A stretch of 64,000 bases of DNA from Symbiodinium natans (lineage: Eukaryota; Sar; Dinophyceae; Suessiales; Symbiodiniaceae), in assembly GCA_905221605.1 (NCBI GenBank), contig CAJNDS010002479.1, forward strand, positions 1,227,624-1,291,623, in the 5' to 3' direction. Every line of letters starts with the position of its first letter. The first letter of the stretch is position 1. The notes under the pieces are model-generated. The model searched no databases. It saw only the letters and a program-made list of their open reading frames with translations, and was not told the origin of the DNA. The translations under genes and the position numbers were made by a program. Positions 29,701 to 41,700 of this stretch are shown here, in pieces.

Positions 29701-32700
29701 CAAATCCACGATTTGGGGATACGGGTTTCGGGTTTCGGGTTTAGGGTTTAGGGTTTCGGGTTTCGGGTGTAGGGTTTAGGGTTTAGGGTTCAGAAAAGCC
29801 CAAGCAGGGATCAAGCGGCGTGGAGCCTGGTTCAGGCACAGGCTGGGAATAAGCAAACCAAACCGCCAGTCTTGGCTGGTTGTGTCTTCGTCAACAAAAC
29901 GCCTTCGCGACATATGCCGACCCTCCCCCATCCCCCACACCCCTGATTGTGCCGGGTGCCCCTAAACCCTAAACCCGATATAAAGCTAAACTTATAAGCC
30001 CTAAACCCTGAACCCTAAACCCAAGAAGCCTTGGGGTTTGAACGGGGTGGGGGAGGCTTGCAGCTCTGCGCTGGCGGCAGGGCCTTGCTGTTGGTCTTCT
30101 GCAGCTGGGATGCGGAGCCTTCCCTGGAGGCGTTAAGCCCTAAGCTTCTACCTTAAGAACCCCCCTAGGACCCAGAGTAGGTCCTTATTGTTTTTTCGAT
30201 GTTCTCAGCAGATGCAATGCCGCGTAGTCGTGAAGCACGGAATTTCCCCTTTCTTGGGGGGTTTGGGTTCCCTTACTTCTACACCCCTTGAAACCAGAAA
30301 AGGGCACCCTGTTTATGCCTGATTAGGTTCCTCTTGGGTCTAGCTTCTTTGCAGGTTAGTACTCTAAAACTCCTTGTTTGTAGGCTTCTTCGGTAGCCTA
30401 CAAAAAGGGGCTCGGACCCTTACAAGGGACCTTACGGGTTACTTGGGGCTTATTTATATAAGGTATATGTAGGGGTTGATGTATCGCTTGTGAAAGCAAA
30501 AATGCAACTTGCGACATGTGTTTTTTGCACGAGCCTTGTGTGTTGTGAGCACTTTGCAATTCGCAAAGCCTGTCGTTTCTTGTTATGTTGATAAGACTGC
30601 GTTTTGTTGTGTTTTTCATTATGGGGTTTCTTTGTAGCGATTGCCTTAACCAAGATCCATGTTGACAACTGGGTATACCATCGCAAATCACTTACCCTAA
30701 GCCCTAAACCCTAAACCCGAAACCCTAAACCCTAAACCCTAAACCCTAAACCCTAAACCCTAAACCCCGGCTTGATAATCAAAGCCCTAAGAAAACCCAA
30801 AGTCCTGGAACCTCTGAGCCCCTGAGTGTTAAACTCTCAAGCCGTACAAGCCTCCCATCATCCGGAACCCTAAACCTCCAAACCTCTGGAGGTCTCCCTA
30901 CCTGGGTCCCTGTTTAGGGTTTAGGGTTTAGGGTTTAGGGTTTAGGTTTTAGGGTTTAGGGTTTAGGGTTTAGGGTTTATCTACCTACGGTTTAGTAGTA
31001 ACTACTCGTTTATTCGTACGGTATAAACCGGAGGACTTGGACAAAGATTACTGCGTCAAGCTGGCAGACAGCATTCAGCAGGCTCTTCAGAGTGTGTGTG
31101 AGGACGACGAGGAGCTTTACATCCGTTTAGGGTTTAGGGTTTAGGGTCTAGGGTTTAGGGTGGGCTCCTTCCATGCAGAGAGCTTTGAGGTACCTCCAGG
31201 AACCTTTTCCGGACATCATGCTGATCGGACGAGACCCGGCGCACACCGTCCGAAAGACGACAGCCCATAAAATCCCTTCAAAGGAGTTTGTAGGGCCCCA
31301 GGGGGCTCTTTAACCCTCAACTCTAAACCCTAAACCCTAAACCCTAAACCCTAAACCCTGCTAAGAACCAGGAAGTTAAACCGTGGGTAAAGAGAGTCCC
31401 AGGTAAGTTTAGGGTTCGCGGGCGAAACTCAGGCCGGGACCCGCGCGAGTTCGGCCCCGCTACCCGCACACAGCCCGCACCTCGGGGGGGGGGGGGGGGG
31501 GGGTCAAAGAGTCTTCAGGCTAGGGTTTAGAGTTCAGGGTTCATGGTTTAGGGTTTAAGGGTTGGGGTTTAGCGTTCAGGGTTGACGAGCCCCCTGTTTC
31601 TTACGGTAGTAATTTGGGAACGAGAGAATTAGGGCCCTATACATACCCTTTTAGGGGATTGTATAGGGTACCTTATTCCCCTCATTCCCTATGAGAAACC
31701 AGCCAGGGAGTCTGTAGGTCAGGGGATTGGAAGGCTTTGATAACAGCAAGCTTCCAACATATTCTTAAATCAAGTTAGCGCAAGATGCAGGGCTTGCACG
31801 GTTTAAGAATTAAGGTTTGTGATCTCAGCAACAAAAACTCATCTAAAGCCCTTGAACCTTGAACCCCTAAACCCTACATATCGAATCCCGAGGTGTAAAA
31901 CGCCTTAAGCCCTAAATTTCCTAACGGCCTTACAAAAAGCCCTATATAAGCCCGAAACCCAACCCCCCCCCCCCCCTAAACCCTAAATTCCCAAAAGCCC
32001 TTAAACTCCAAATTTCCTAACTAAAGCAACCTCATAAAGTAACCTTAAACCCCACCCGCAGCAGGAGCCTATTAAAATTTGGGGCTCAGAGGCTGTCAGG
32101 ATTAGGGTATGGGGTTTAGGGTTTAGGATTTAGGGTTTAGGGCGAATTGGGGGCCTAGGCACATTGGCTTAGGGTTTTCGTGTAGCCGCATGCAAAAGGT
32201 CACTACCCTGCCTTCATCTTGTCATTGGAGCCCCTAAACCCTAAACACTAGAACCCCAGACCCGAAGCCCTGAATCCTAAGCACCCCAAGGCACCCCAAA
32301 ACTCTAAACCTTACAAACCCCAAACCTTCTAATCCCTCAACCCTGTAAACCCATGCCCCTAAATCATACAAACCCTAATTCTTCGCAACCCTACACCTAG
32401 AACAAGTCTAAACCCTAACCCCCAAACCCTAAGCCCTGAACCCTGCAGCTCCAGTTCAGACTCTTATTATGGGCTTTTCGCCCCAAGCGCCCAGGTTCGG
32501 CAGCCAAAAAGTCGGAGACGTGCGCCGGAGGTTTGTGGAGGCCAGGACTTCGGTTTGGGTGTTACTTAGGTCTGGTACAAGACTTGAGGTACATTGCCCT
32601 TTCACGGAGTCTGAGGTTTACTCTAGGCAGGCCCGGTAAACTGAGAATTCGGGGAATTTCCGGGGCGAGTGCGAGAACCCTAAACCCTAAACCCTAAACC

Positions 32701-35700
32701 CTAAACCCTAAACCCTAAACCCTAAACCCTTCTTAAGCTGGACGAATCCAAGCCCAGAAGTTGAGGTCACAGGGCGACCGTTGGGTTGCTCCAAAGTTTC
32801 AAGTACGGGCCCCACGTATGGGCCATGTAACCTAAACACGAAACACACCCCAAACCCTAAACTCTCAACCCTGAACCCTAAACCCTAATCCTAGCTTTGA
32901 GCTCCTTATATGCGAGCTACCTCCTCGTTTAGGGTTCCTACATTCTCGCCCAAGAAGGCTAAGGGCTCATACTTGTCACCGTAGATGTTCAGGGGTTCAG
33001 GGTTTGGGGTTTACGGTCCAGGGTCGAGGGTTCAGGGTTTAGAGTTTAGGGTTTAGGGTTCAATCCTCCGCCCTAAGCCTCATTTTGGCCAGGAGTCGCT
33101 GAAAGACTTGGACAATCAGCTGGCGCCTTGGCTTGTAAACCGTGATTGGATACCACGTGGGTTTGGGGTTTAGGGTTTAGGGTTTAGGGTTTAGGGTTTG
33201 GGCTATGTTGGTCTAGGGTTCAGCGCTTAGGGTTTGGGCTTGGGAACACTGACACAGCCCTTAAGCCTGAAGCCGTAAACTTTGAATCCTAACCCACAAA
33301 ACTCAATCAAACTAATAACCCTAAACCCTAAACCCTAAACCCTAAACCCTAAACCCTAAACCCAAAAAGCCGGCAACCTTCAACTCTCAACCCGAAAGCC
33401 CCTAAAGCCTAAACATCAAGGCCCCAAACCCTTACCTGTCACCTTGAACCCTAAACCCGAAGCCCTATAGACCCTAAACCCTAAACCCTAAACCCTAAAC
33501 CCTAAACCCTAAACCCTAAACCCTAAACCCTAAACCCTAAACCCTAAACCCTAAACCCTAAACCCTAACCTTCAAACCCTGCAAGTATCCCAGGTCGATC
33601 GCGGATCCCGGCTTTGCGTTTTCAACTCGCCACCAGAAGAGGCGCAGTTTGTGGGGCACAGATTTCAGGGCCTCCAGGGCTTTCGGGTTTTTAGTTTAGG
33701 GTTTAGTATCTAGGGTTTAGGGTTTAGGGTTTCTAGTTTAGGGTTTAGGTTTAGGTTTACTTGCAGGGGTGTGAATCCCTTTGGTGTTTTCAGTAGGGTG
33801 ATAAGCATCTCAGTACGGGTTACACGCTTCCTTTCTTACAACCTTGCTTGTAACCACCCATGAACCTTGAAGTAGCGTTTTGTCACACCAGCTCTGACAA
33901 AAGGTTCTGTAGTCAGGTCTACAGCCGCTGAGTACGCCGGATCTTCTTTCTGTAGATCTTCAGAACCCTGAGCCCTATAAGCCTCCACTAGAAAATGACC
34001 GCGCTTTAGAGCTTGTGTCTTGGAGGTGCAGGGTTGGGGCTGGAGGGGTGGGAAGGTGACAGAGGTTCTGAGTGCTCGACTAAAGGGGGAAAGGGCCATG
34101 AATCCCCCTAAACCCTAAACCCTAAACCCGAAACCCTAAACCGTTGGTTCAGGTCCCTCTTGGTGGCCAGAGGGTTCGTGGTGGAGGGGAGTGAAGAGGA
34201 TGGGCGAGCGAGGGTCAACTGCTTACTCAAAATGGCCTGAAACCTCAAACCCCAAAACCATAAACTCCTAGACCCTCAACCCCTAAGCCGTAAACCCTAA
34301 CCCCCCCCTTAAAACCTAAACCCTAAGCCCTAAACCCTAAACCCTAAACCCTAAACCCTAAACCCTAAACGAAGCTTCTAGCATCCTCCGGTCTGTCGGA
34401 AAAACCTCGGCTCAGGTTTTCCCGGCGCTCTGCGCCGCCACTGGGGCACAGGAAGTCCTGGCTGGGGCGCAGTTTTGCCCAGAGGACTCGGGTTCAAGCC
34501 CTAAACCCTAAACACTAAACCCTGAACCCTGAACCCTAAACCCCAATCCCTAAACCCTAAACCCCAATCCCTAAACCTCAGGACCCTAAAATCCTCAAAG
34601 CCATGTTGAGGGTTTTAGGGCTTAGGGGGCCTTCTTCTGGCGTATCGGCTTTCCGAGGTTTTGGGATTCAGGAGTTCAGAGGTTTAGTGTGCAGAGTTTG
34701 GGGAGCTGTTGGCTGTCTTTAAGACCCACGATAATCGCTTAAACCCTCCCTAAACCCTTAACCCCAAACCCCAAACCCTAAACCCTGAACCCAACCCCCC
34801 CCCCCCCCCCCCCAGTTAGACTCTAAGGCCCTTTCTGCAGGAGCTCAAGGGATTAAAACTCTTACCCTTAAGGTTGTCCCCATAATCCTAGTATGGCCCT
34901 TATACCACCGTAAGGATCTTACACACAGGTCCCCAAAACCCAAGGGTACAACCTCATGGGTCCAAGGTCGTCCCTTAGGCAAACCCTAAACCCTAAACCC
35001 TAAACCCTAAACCCTAAACTCTAAACCCTAAACCCTAAACCCTAAACCCTTAACCCTTAACCCTTAACCCTTAACCCTTAACCCTTAACCCTTAACCCTT
35101 AACCCTAAACCGAACAGACCCCAGCTAGACTCTGCGGCCCTTTCTACAGGAGCGGCGTGCGGAAACTGTGACCGCCGCGGCCCTGGCCGCGACTGGGGCC
35201 TCCCTGCGCCTGTCCGACCCGGGAGGCCACCAGGTTGAGTTTAGGGTTTAGGGTTTAGCGTTTAGGGTTTAGGGTTTAGGGTTTAGGGGTTAGGGGTTAG
35301 GGGTTGGGGGTTGGGGGTTAGGGGTTAGGGGTTAGGGTTCAGGGTTCTTCAGGGTTCAGGGTTCAGTGTTTAGGGTTCCGGGTTTAAGGGGTGGACTAAC
35401 GCCTCATGATGCAACTTCAGCATCAAGCACCCCAAACCCCTAAACTCTGAACCCCAAACCCTAAACCCTAGACCCTAAACCCTAAACCCCCACACCTGCC
35501 ACAGGCATCACAACGCTGCTGGGCGCCGAGGACCTCCGCCGTGCTGGGCTGCCGGCCACTGAAGCCGAGTCCGCCATTGCCCAGTTGATGGGTTTAGGGT
35601 TCAGGGTTGAGAAAGGGTTTCGGGTTTAGGGTTCAGGGTTCATTTAGTTTGAGTCACCTCACTGAAAGCAGAGTGTTTGGCACACCGCGGGAAGTTGGGA

Positions 35701-38700
35701 GGTCGTTTCGGGTCCACGGCTTTTGGCCGCCAAAAATCTGGGTTTTGCCGGGTACTGTACCATTGTTGGGAGTTCCTTTATTGTGTTTGTTGGTTGGGAG
35801 AGTCGTTTTCGGCTTTAGGGCCCTTTTAGGGCGTTCCCGATTTTTTGGGAATGCCCATGTGGGTTTTCGTCTTTTTGTTTTGCACCCAGTTTGCCTGATC
35901 GTCAAGGCATGGTTATGAGCAGTTGTTTGATCCGTACCAGTCTTTAGTAGGCAACTACGGCATTTAATACGCCCTGTAGTAGTTGTTTTTTGGTGAGGGT
36001 CTAGAGCGCAGGGTTTACTCGGCATCTATGCTACAGGTATGGCAGATTCAGAATTCAAGCGGTCTTAGGGCGTCAGGGGCTTCATTTTTTGGCTTTAGGG
36101 GCTCATAGGTTTTAGGCTTTAGGGGCTAGGGCGTTTTGGGTTCAGGGTTTACGGGTTTTATGGTTTTAGGGTTGTGAAGTTGCGGGTTTAGGTTTTTGTT
36201 TTGCTGTGGTCGGCGGCAGCCCTTAACGCAAAGCTCGGCAATCCACTGAGGCCTCAGCCCCAAAGCCTAAAAGGCCTCCTAAACCCTGTACACCCCATAG
36301 GACGGAGGCCCCACAGGCCCCACAATCCCTACCCTGCAGACCCTGTCAGCCTTACAAACCCTGCCCTAGAAGTTGAGATGTTCCCCCCTATACTGACAGT
36401 CCTTAATAGGGAGTATAGTACCCCTTCTTACAGTCCCTATTAAGGACTGTTAGTAGAAGGGGGAACATCCCAACCTAGATTCCCTAAACCCTATCAGCCT
36501 TACAAAGCCTAGAAGCCCTAAAGCCCCAGGTAAGAGCCATGGCACTATGAATAGGAGCCCTAGATGTGTTCCAGCGTGGCCAGGTTCCCCGAAGACTTCC
36601 AAGCCTTCTACCAGCCAGTGCGCAGCATGGCTCTTACTTAGGGTTTAGGGTTTAGGGTTTAGGGTTTAGGGTTTAGGGTTTAGGGTTTAGGGTTTAGGGT
36701 TTAGGGTTTAGGGTTTAGGGTTTAGGGTTTAGGGTCTATCTTGGGGTGGTTACATGGTCCCTTAGTCAGGGCCCTGAAAAGTCGACAGTGGCCCTCGTAT
36801 AACCTTAATATACCCTATACATATTGGAGGCCGTTGGTTCCCTTTCAATACGAGCCTTAGGCAACCTGAAAGAACGCAGGTTTTTTCTCTTGCTATGCCC
36901 AGGTTCATTTCTGGTTCGCCAATTACTGCAACTGGGGTTATTCCCCCGTTTCGGGTTGGCTGTTTATTCATAATTGTTGGTATAATAACCCCAAGCATTA
37001 GAAGCAAAAAACTCGCTTCGTTTCTGCTGCTACTGTACTATTTGCTTCAGAACCCACCCCAAAAAGACAATTATTTTACTTCGAACATCCCCACCTTGCT
37101 GCTGGTTCAAAAGAACGCAAATAAGATGTTCAAACAAAGACACATTGATTCAATTGCTCTTTCTTAGTTTTTGCTTGCAATTGGGGTTGGGCACTCCAGG
37201 GACACTCTGGGGTTGGGCACTCCAGGGAGACACTGGGGTTGGGGGGTTTTTCAGGGTCTCTGGAATTGGTCGCTCCAGCGAGTCTCTGGGGTTGGGCACT
37301 CCAGGGAGTGTCTGGGGTTGGGCACTCCAGGGAGTCTGCTTGTGGCGAAGCGCAGCCGTTGCCAGCGGCATCCAGCAGTTTATGCATCGCTTTTGCCAAG
37401 GAAAGCGACGACGTCCTCGTCGTTGAATTCGCCGTCCTGGGTGCATGCATGTACTACACCACAAGACTTGTAAATTAGGGTTCGGGGGATACACTGGAAA
37501 GTTCAGGAATTGTTCATGCCTTCTGCATAGCCGAATCACATGGCAGCATGTGTTCATGAAGCTCCAGCGGGCTTGGGGCGTCGGGGCTAAAACTGATTCC
37601 AGGTTTCGGACGGAGCTTTTTAAGTCTGCGTGTGAATTGTGCTATTTCGATGCCCAGGCACGCTACCCCATGCACATCATGCAAGATGCCCCGAAGTCAC
37701 TATTCCCCACAACATCCTGCAAACGAACTTTCAGCAGAGAGTGCCTGTGCCGAGGGGCGCAACACACCCGAACCTTATGAGCATCTCTCAAGTTTGACGG
37801 CACCGTCTCATGCACTTCTTGGCCACAAGACTGTCACAAGCTGAGGCCTCAAGAGGTTCACAGCAAAGGTACTCGTGGCCCAACTGGAGCAAAAAGATGC
37901 ATGGCTCTATGCAACTGCTGAAGCAGCCTGGTGTCTTTGCCGTGGAGGGCTGCATGCAAACAGCATTACAAAGCCATCTTGACGTACTCTCCCAAACTCA
38001 GCATCGTGCTATTGCTGTGATTAAAGAGCGTATTGATATTGTGTGAAGAGAAAGAGCGCGCTAATTTGTAATGTAATGAACGCAGTGAATGAAAGCACGA
38101 ACTTAGCACGCGAATGAACGTGAGGCCCCTTTGTAGTATATGTTCATAGGGCCCCTTTTGCTTTACCTCTTTTTTCTGAGGCATTTTTAATATCTGAAAT
38201 TGGACATTTTTAGGAACCCCAGTTTGGGTTTGTGCATACGGTTCCGCGGTGATATTGATACTGATACTGTCAATCCCCAGATAGGGATGTCAGTGAAACG
38301 TTTGTCTTCTTCTAGACTTTCAGCGAGAAACCCACACATTTGGGATTTGTGTTTTCTTTGCATGTGATGTTAGTGTCGATACCACATGGCATACCCGCAA
38401 CGTTATTACATGGCCCTACGACTTCTTCGCTGTTGAGAGATTGTACAGTCCGATGTGTCGGGCCCTGCCTGAATCATGGGACCTCTTGAATGTTTGGACG
38501 AGTGGCAATGGATACTGAACGCTTCTGAACAGAGGTCACGTGCCTACTGCCATGTAATCGCTCATGAGGCCTTCATTGCGGTAACACTATGCGATAAAGT
38601 ACAGGATTGAACATCCCTGGCCCCTTAAACTCTAAACCCTGCCGATACTTCAACCAGCAACTGCAACCCCAAACCCGAAGCCCTGAACCAAACCCTACCC

Positions 38701-41700
38701 TCAACCCCTAAAGCAGACTTCTACCTCTTCCGGCTCCTGTGGAGAAGCTTCACTTTCAGGATGCACCTGGCCTTGGCTCAGAATTCAAGATTTCATGTTT
38801 GGGGTTTAGGCTGCTCCATATCGGAAGTTTATGGGTGTCATAAGGGCTACTTAATTTGTGGCCTTTCGGGTTTTCAAAAAATATTCACAAGATGTAGACT
38901 TTCTCAGCACAAAGCCGCAGAAAAGATTGCGTTCGTCAGGATGCTATCACGTGTGGCAAAGTCCTGTCCGCGAAGGCTTTAGAGCCAAATGCTGACACCT
39001 CTCCTTTCGGATAGTTCATCCCATAGCCCAAGGACCCGGGCTATGCCACATCTAAGAGGGAGACGGGACCTGGGAGGGGCTTCCCTGTCCAGAACTGGGG
39101 AGCTGCACTAAGCATCAACCCCTACACACTAAACCTCGAAAACACACGCAGAATACTTCAAGATTTCTTGCACCAGCAGGGTCACTTTCGAATCTGCGTC
39201 TAGTCCCAAAAGCTACTTACAGTAACAAGCGCTGAACCCTAGACCTGCTACTCGTGAAAGCTGCCAAACGCAAAGTCCACATCCGCCTGCTTTGGGAATT
39301 CAAATCCGGATCTTCGCCATGTGAACGAAAAGCGCCACATCTGCCATCCAGATCCTGGCGGCGCAGGCATTGTTTGGAACTCTAAACGTGCGCAAATTCT
39401 ACTGGGTTGCTGTTAAGAAACTTAATTTAAGTTACTTTATCGGGTAAACCATATTGACCTAAATTTGAGTACCCTAACAGCAACCCAGTCTCGGTATTTA
39501 AGTTCCTTAACAGCCACCCAGTCTAGGCACTGTAGAAACCTGAATGATTATAATGGTCACATATTCTTTGTATATCTATAGTATAGAGCATCTGAAACAG
39601 ACCTCAGCATTATGTTGGTAATTATCTTGGCGAACCTTTCAAGCGACATGCTATACTATAGTCCCCGTACCCCATTCCCCTATGATCACAAAGACATCCT
39701 TTCGCAGCAGCAAAAGTCATAGCCCGACAGCGTAAGGGACCCCTATAACGCCGACCAAGATATCCGGAGTGGGCAGTTTTCCTGGAGCTTGTACGGTGGC
39801 TTCTTTGCGGAATCGCAATGCCTAAGCCTGAAAACATGAGACAACTACAAATTTCAAGCAACCTGCAGATGGGTGGTTATCAGCGGGAACCGTTAAAAAG
39901 AGCCTATATAGACCTCACACAGCTCCAGTGCCCTTCCTGGAACCTATCCACACGGGGATGTCCTTGGAAGTTCATGATCCAAAGATAGGATTCAAGCAAA
40001 CGTGGGCATAATCATTTACCACTGCGTAGTCCAAGTTGCTGCCATTTCGTTGTCCATGTTTTTGCGGTTTGATTTCCATGATTGGGGGTAATATGTCCCC
40101 ATACATGCTTGTACATCCCGCATGTGAGAACCTGAAATCGTGCCTGTGCTAGGAGGACTTTGACCATTGTTCGCCTCGCGCAACTCTTCTGAAGGCAGCA
40201 GGCTGTGCCCACATCACAGGCTTAGCATTGTTTGTATATAAACTCAGGGCTTGAGGCAGCACGTCATCCAAGCTGGCGTCTCAGGGTTAGAAGGATACAA
40301 CACCGTACACATGTATGGGGATACACTGAACTTATGACAGTCTTTCTTCCAACATGTCGACAAGATCTCACACAAGCTTCAAGGCCTGCGAGACAGGTCG
40401 AAGCAGCTTCCATTCTCCCACCCATGCTCTATGCTCTTCTGTAGACTACTCTGCTTGAAAGACATACCAGTAGTGGTACCCTAATTTCCGGAACCCCCTT
40501 AACCCTGAACCCTATACCCTTGTTATCCTACGGCTTAGGGTTTCGGTCTGCCGGGATTGCAAGATGCGATTGTACTTACACAGGCCTAGGCATGCATCTT
40601 ACGAAGCAGAGTGTTCAAGGTCTAGGGCTTGAAAGTAATGATAAGGGCCTATCGGGTATTGCCTAGTTGAGGGCTTTGGGCTGGGGCCCATAGGATATTG
40701 CCTGGTTAAAACGTGCATTCGCCTGCCTAGCTTCCAGCTAGTTTCTACGTGGCAGTGGATCGGAAAACGCAGGACATGTCTCGCCCAAAGGCCTTACGTA
40801 ACTGCTGTGCCAAATACATCCCTACGGCCCAGGCCTACAATTTCAAATGCAAAGCTCAAACCCCTAAACTCACTATAGTCGCGCAACCTAAGCCTAAGAC
40901 CTAAACCCTCAACCCTAAACCCAAGAACCTCCTAGTATAACTCCCATGTAATCCCTGTATAACCCTCTAAGCCCCGTATATATGAGGAAGCCTTAAACCC
41001 TAAACCCTAACTGGCTGCCAGGGCCTGTCCCCTGCCCGGGCCATAGCTGCTGCCCAAAGGGTCCCTTGCACACGTGGAGGGTCAGGGGGACTTTGTAAGT
41101 AGCTCTATAACCCACTCAGCTTAGGGTTTAAAGGTCCTAAGTAAAGGCCACCACAAAATGAGGCTTTGTTGAGCGGGGATTATCAGAGCTTGTTAGGCTT
41201 CACTAGTGAATCTGGTCTTGCAAGCCCTCATAAGCCTTGTCCATGGCACGGCATGGATAACTTTAAGCTGGCAAGCAGCCCAACTCGGCAGGAAACTCAA
41301 TCCCCACAAATGTACAAGTGCCCCAGCTCGTCTGAGCCAGCCAGAATCAAGCCCCACCAACCTGAGCAAAGTTCCTGCTTCTGGTGTGTCAGAGAAATCT
41401 TTGAAGGGTCCATTCTTGGGATTTTTCGGGGGACTGGACTGTACAGAGCTGTAAGTTTAGCAGCCCCTTGGTTTCGGCCGCGATAGGTAGGTGAAGGTTA
41501 GGCATTGGATTCGACACAGCTAGCTTTTCAGATGGAACTTTTGATATCCCACTTTCGGAGGACTGCCTGAGGTGTTCGGTTTTGCAGTTGTATTGCGTCG
41601 TGTGTCTTCAGAATGGCATTAACGCTACACCATATCAGGTGCTAATTCTTCAGCGGAATTCCCTTGTCAGAGAAAGGGCATTCCGAAGTTGATCGCAAAT

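Noticed and set aside
33093-33160. Longer exon 6 reading on to APWLVNRDWIPRG
   Set aside because: The extra residues do not fit the family and break the phase to exon 7; a GC donor after CAGCTG gives a better model.
35607-36025. ORFs of 103 and 123 codons on opposite strands
   Set aside because: Mutually overlapping, no domain, in intron DNA after exon 10; not supported.
37185-37345. CRISPR-like repeat array
   Set aside because: Units are imperfect and tandem, without regular unique spacers; a degenerate minisatellite in a eukaryotic intron.
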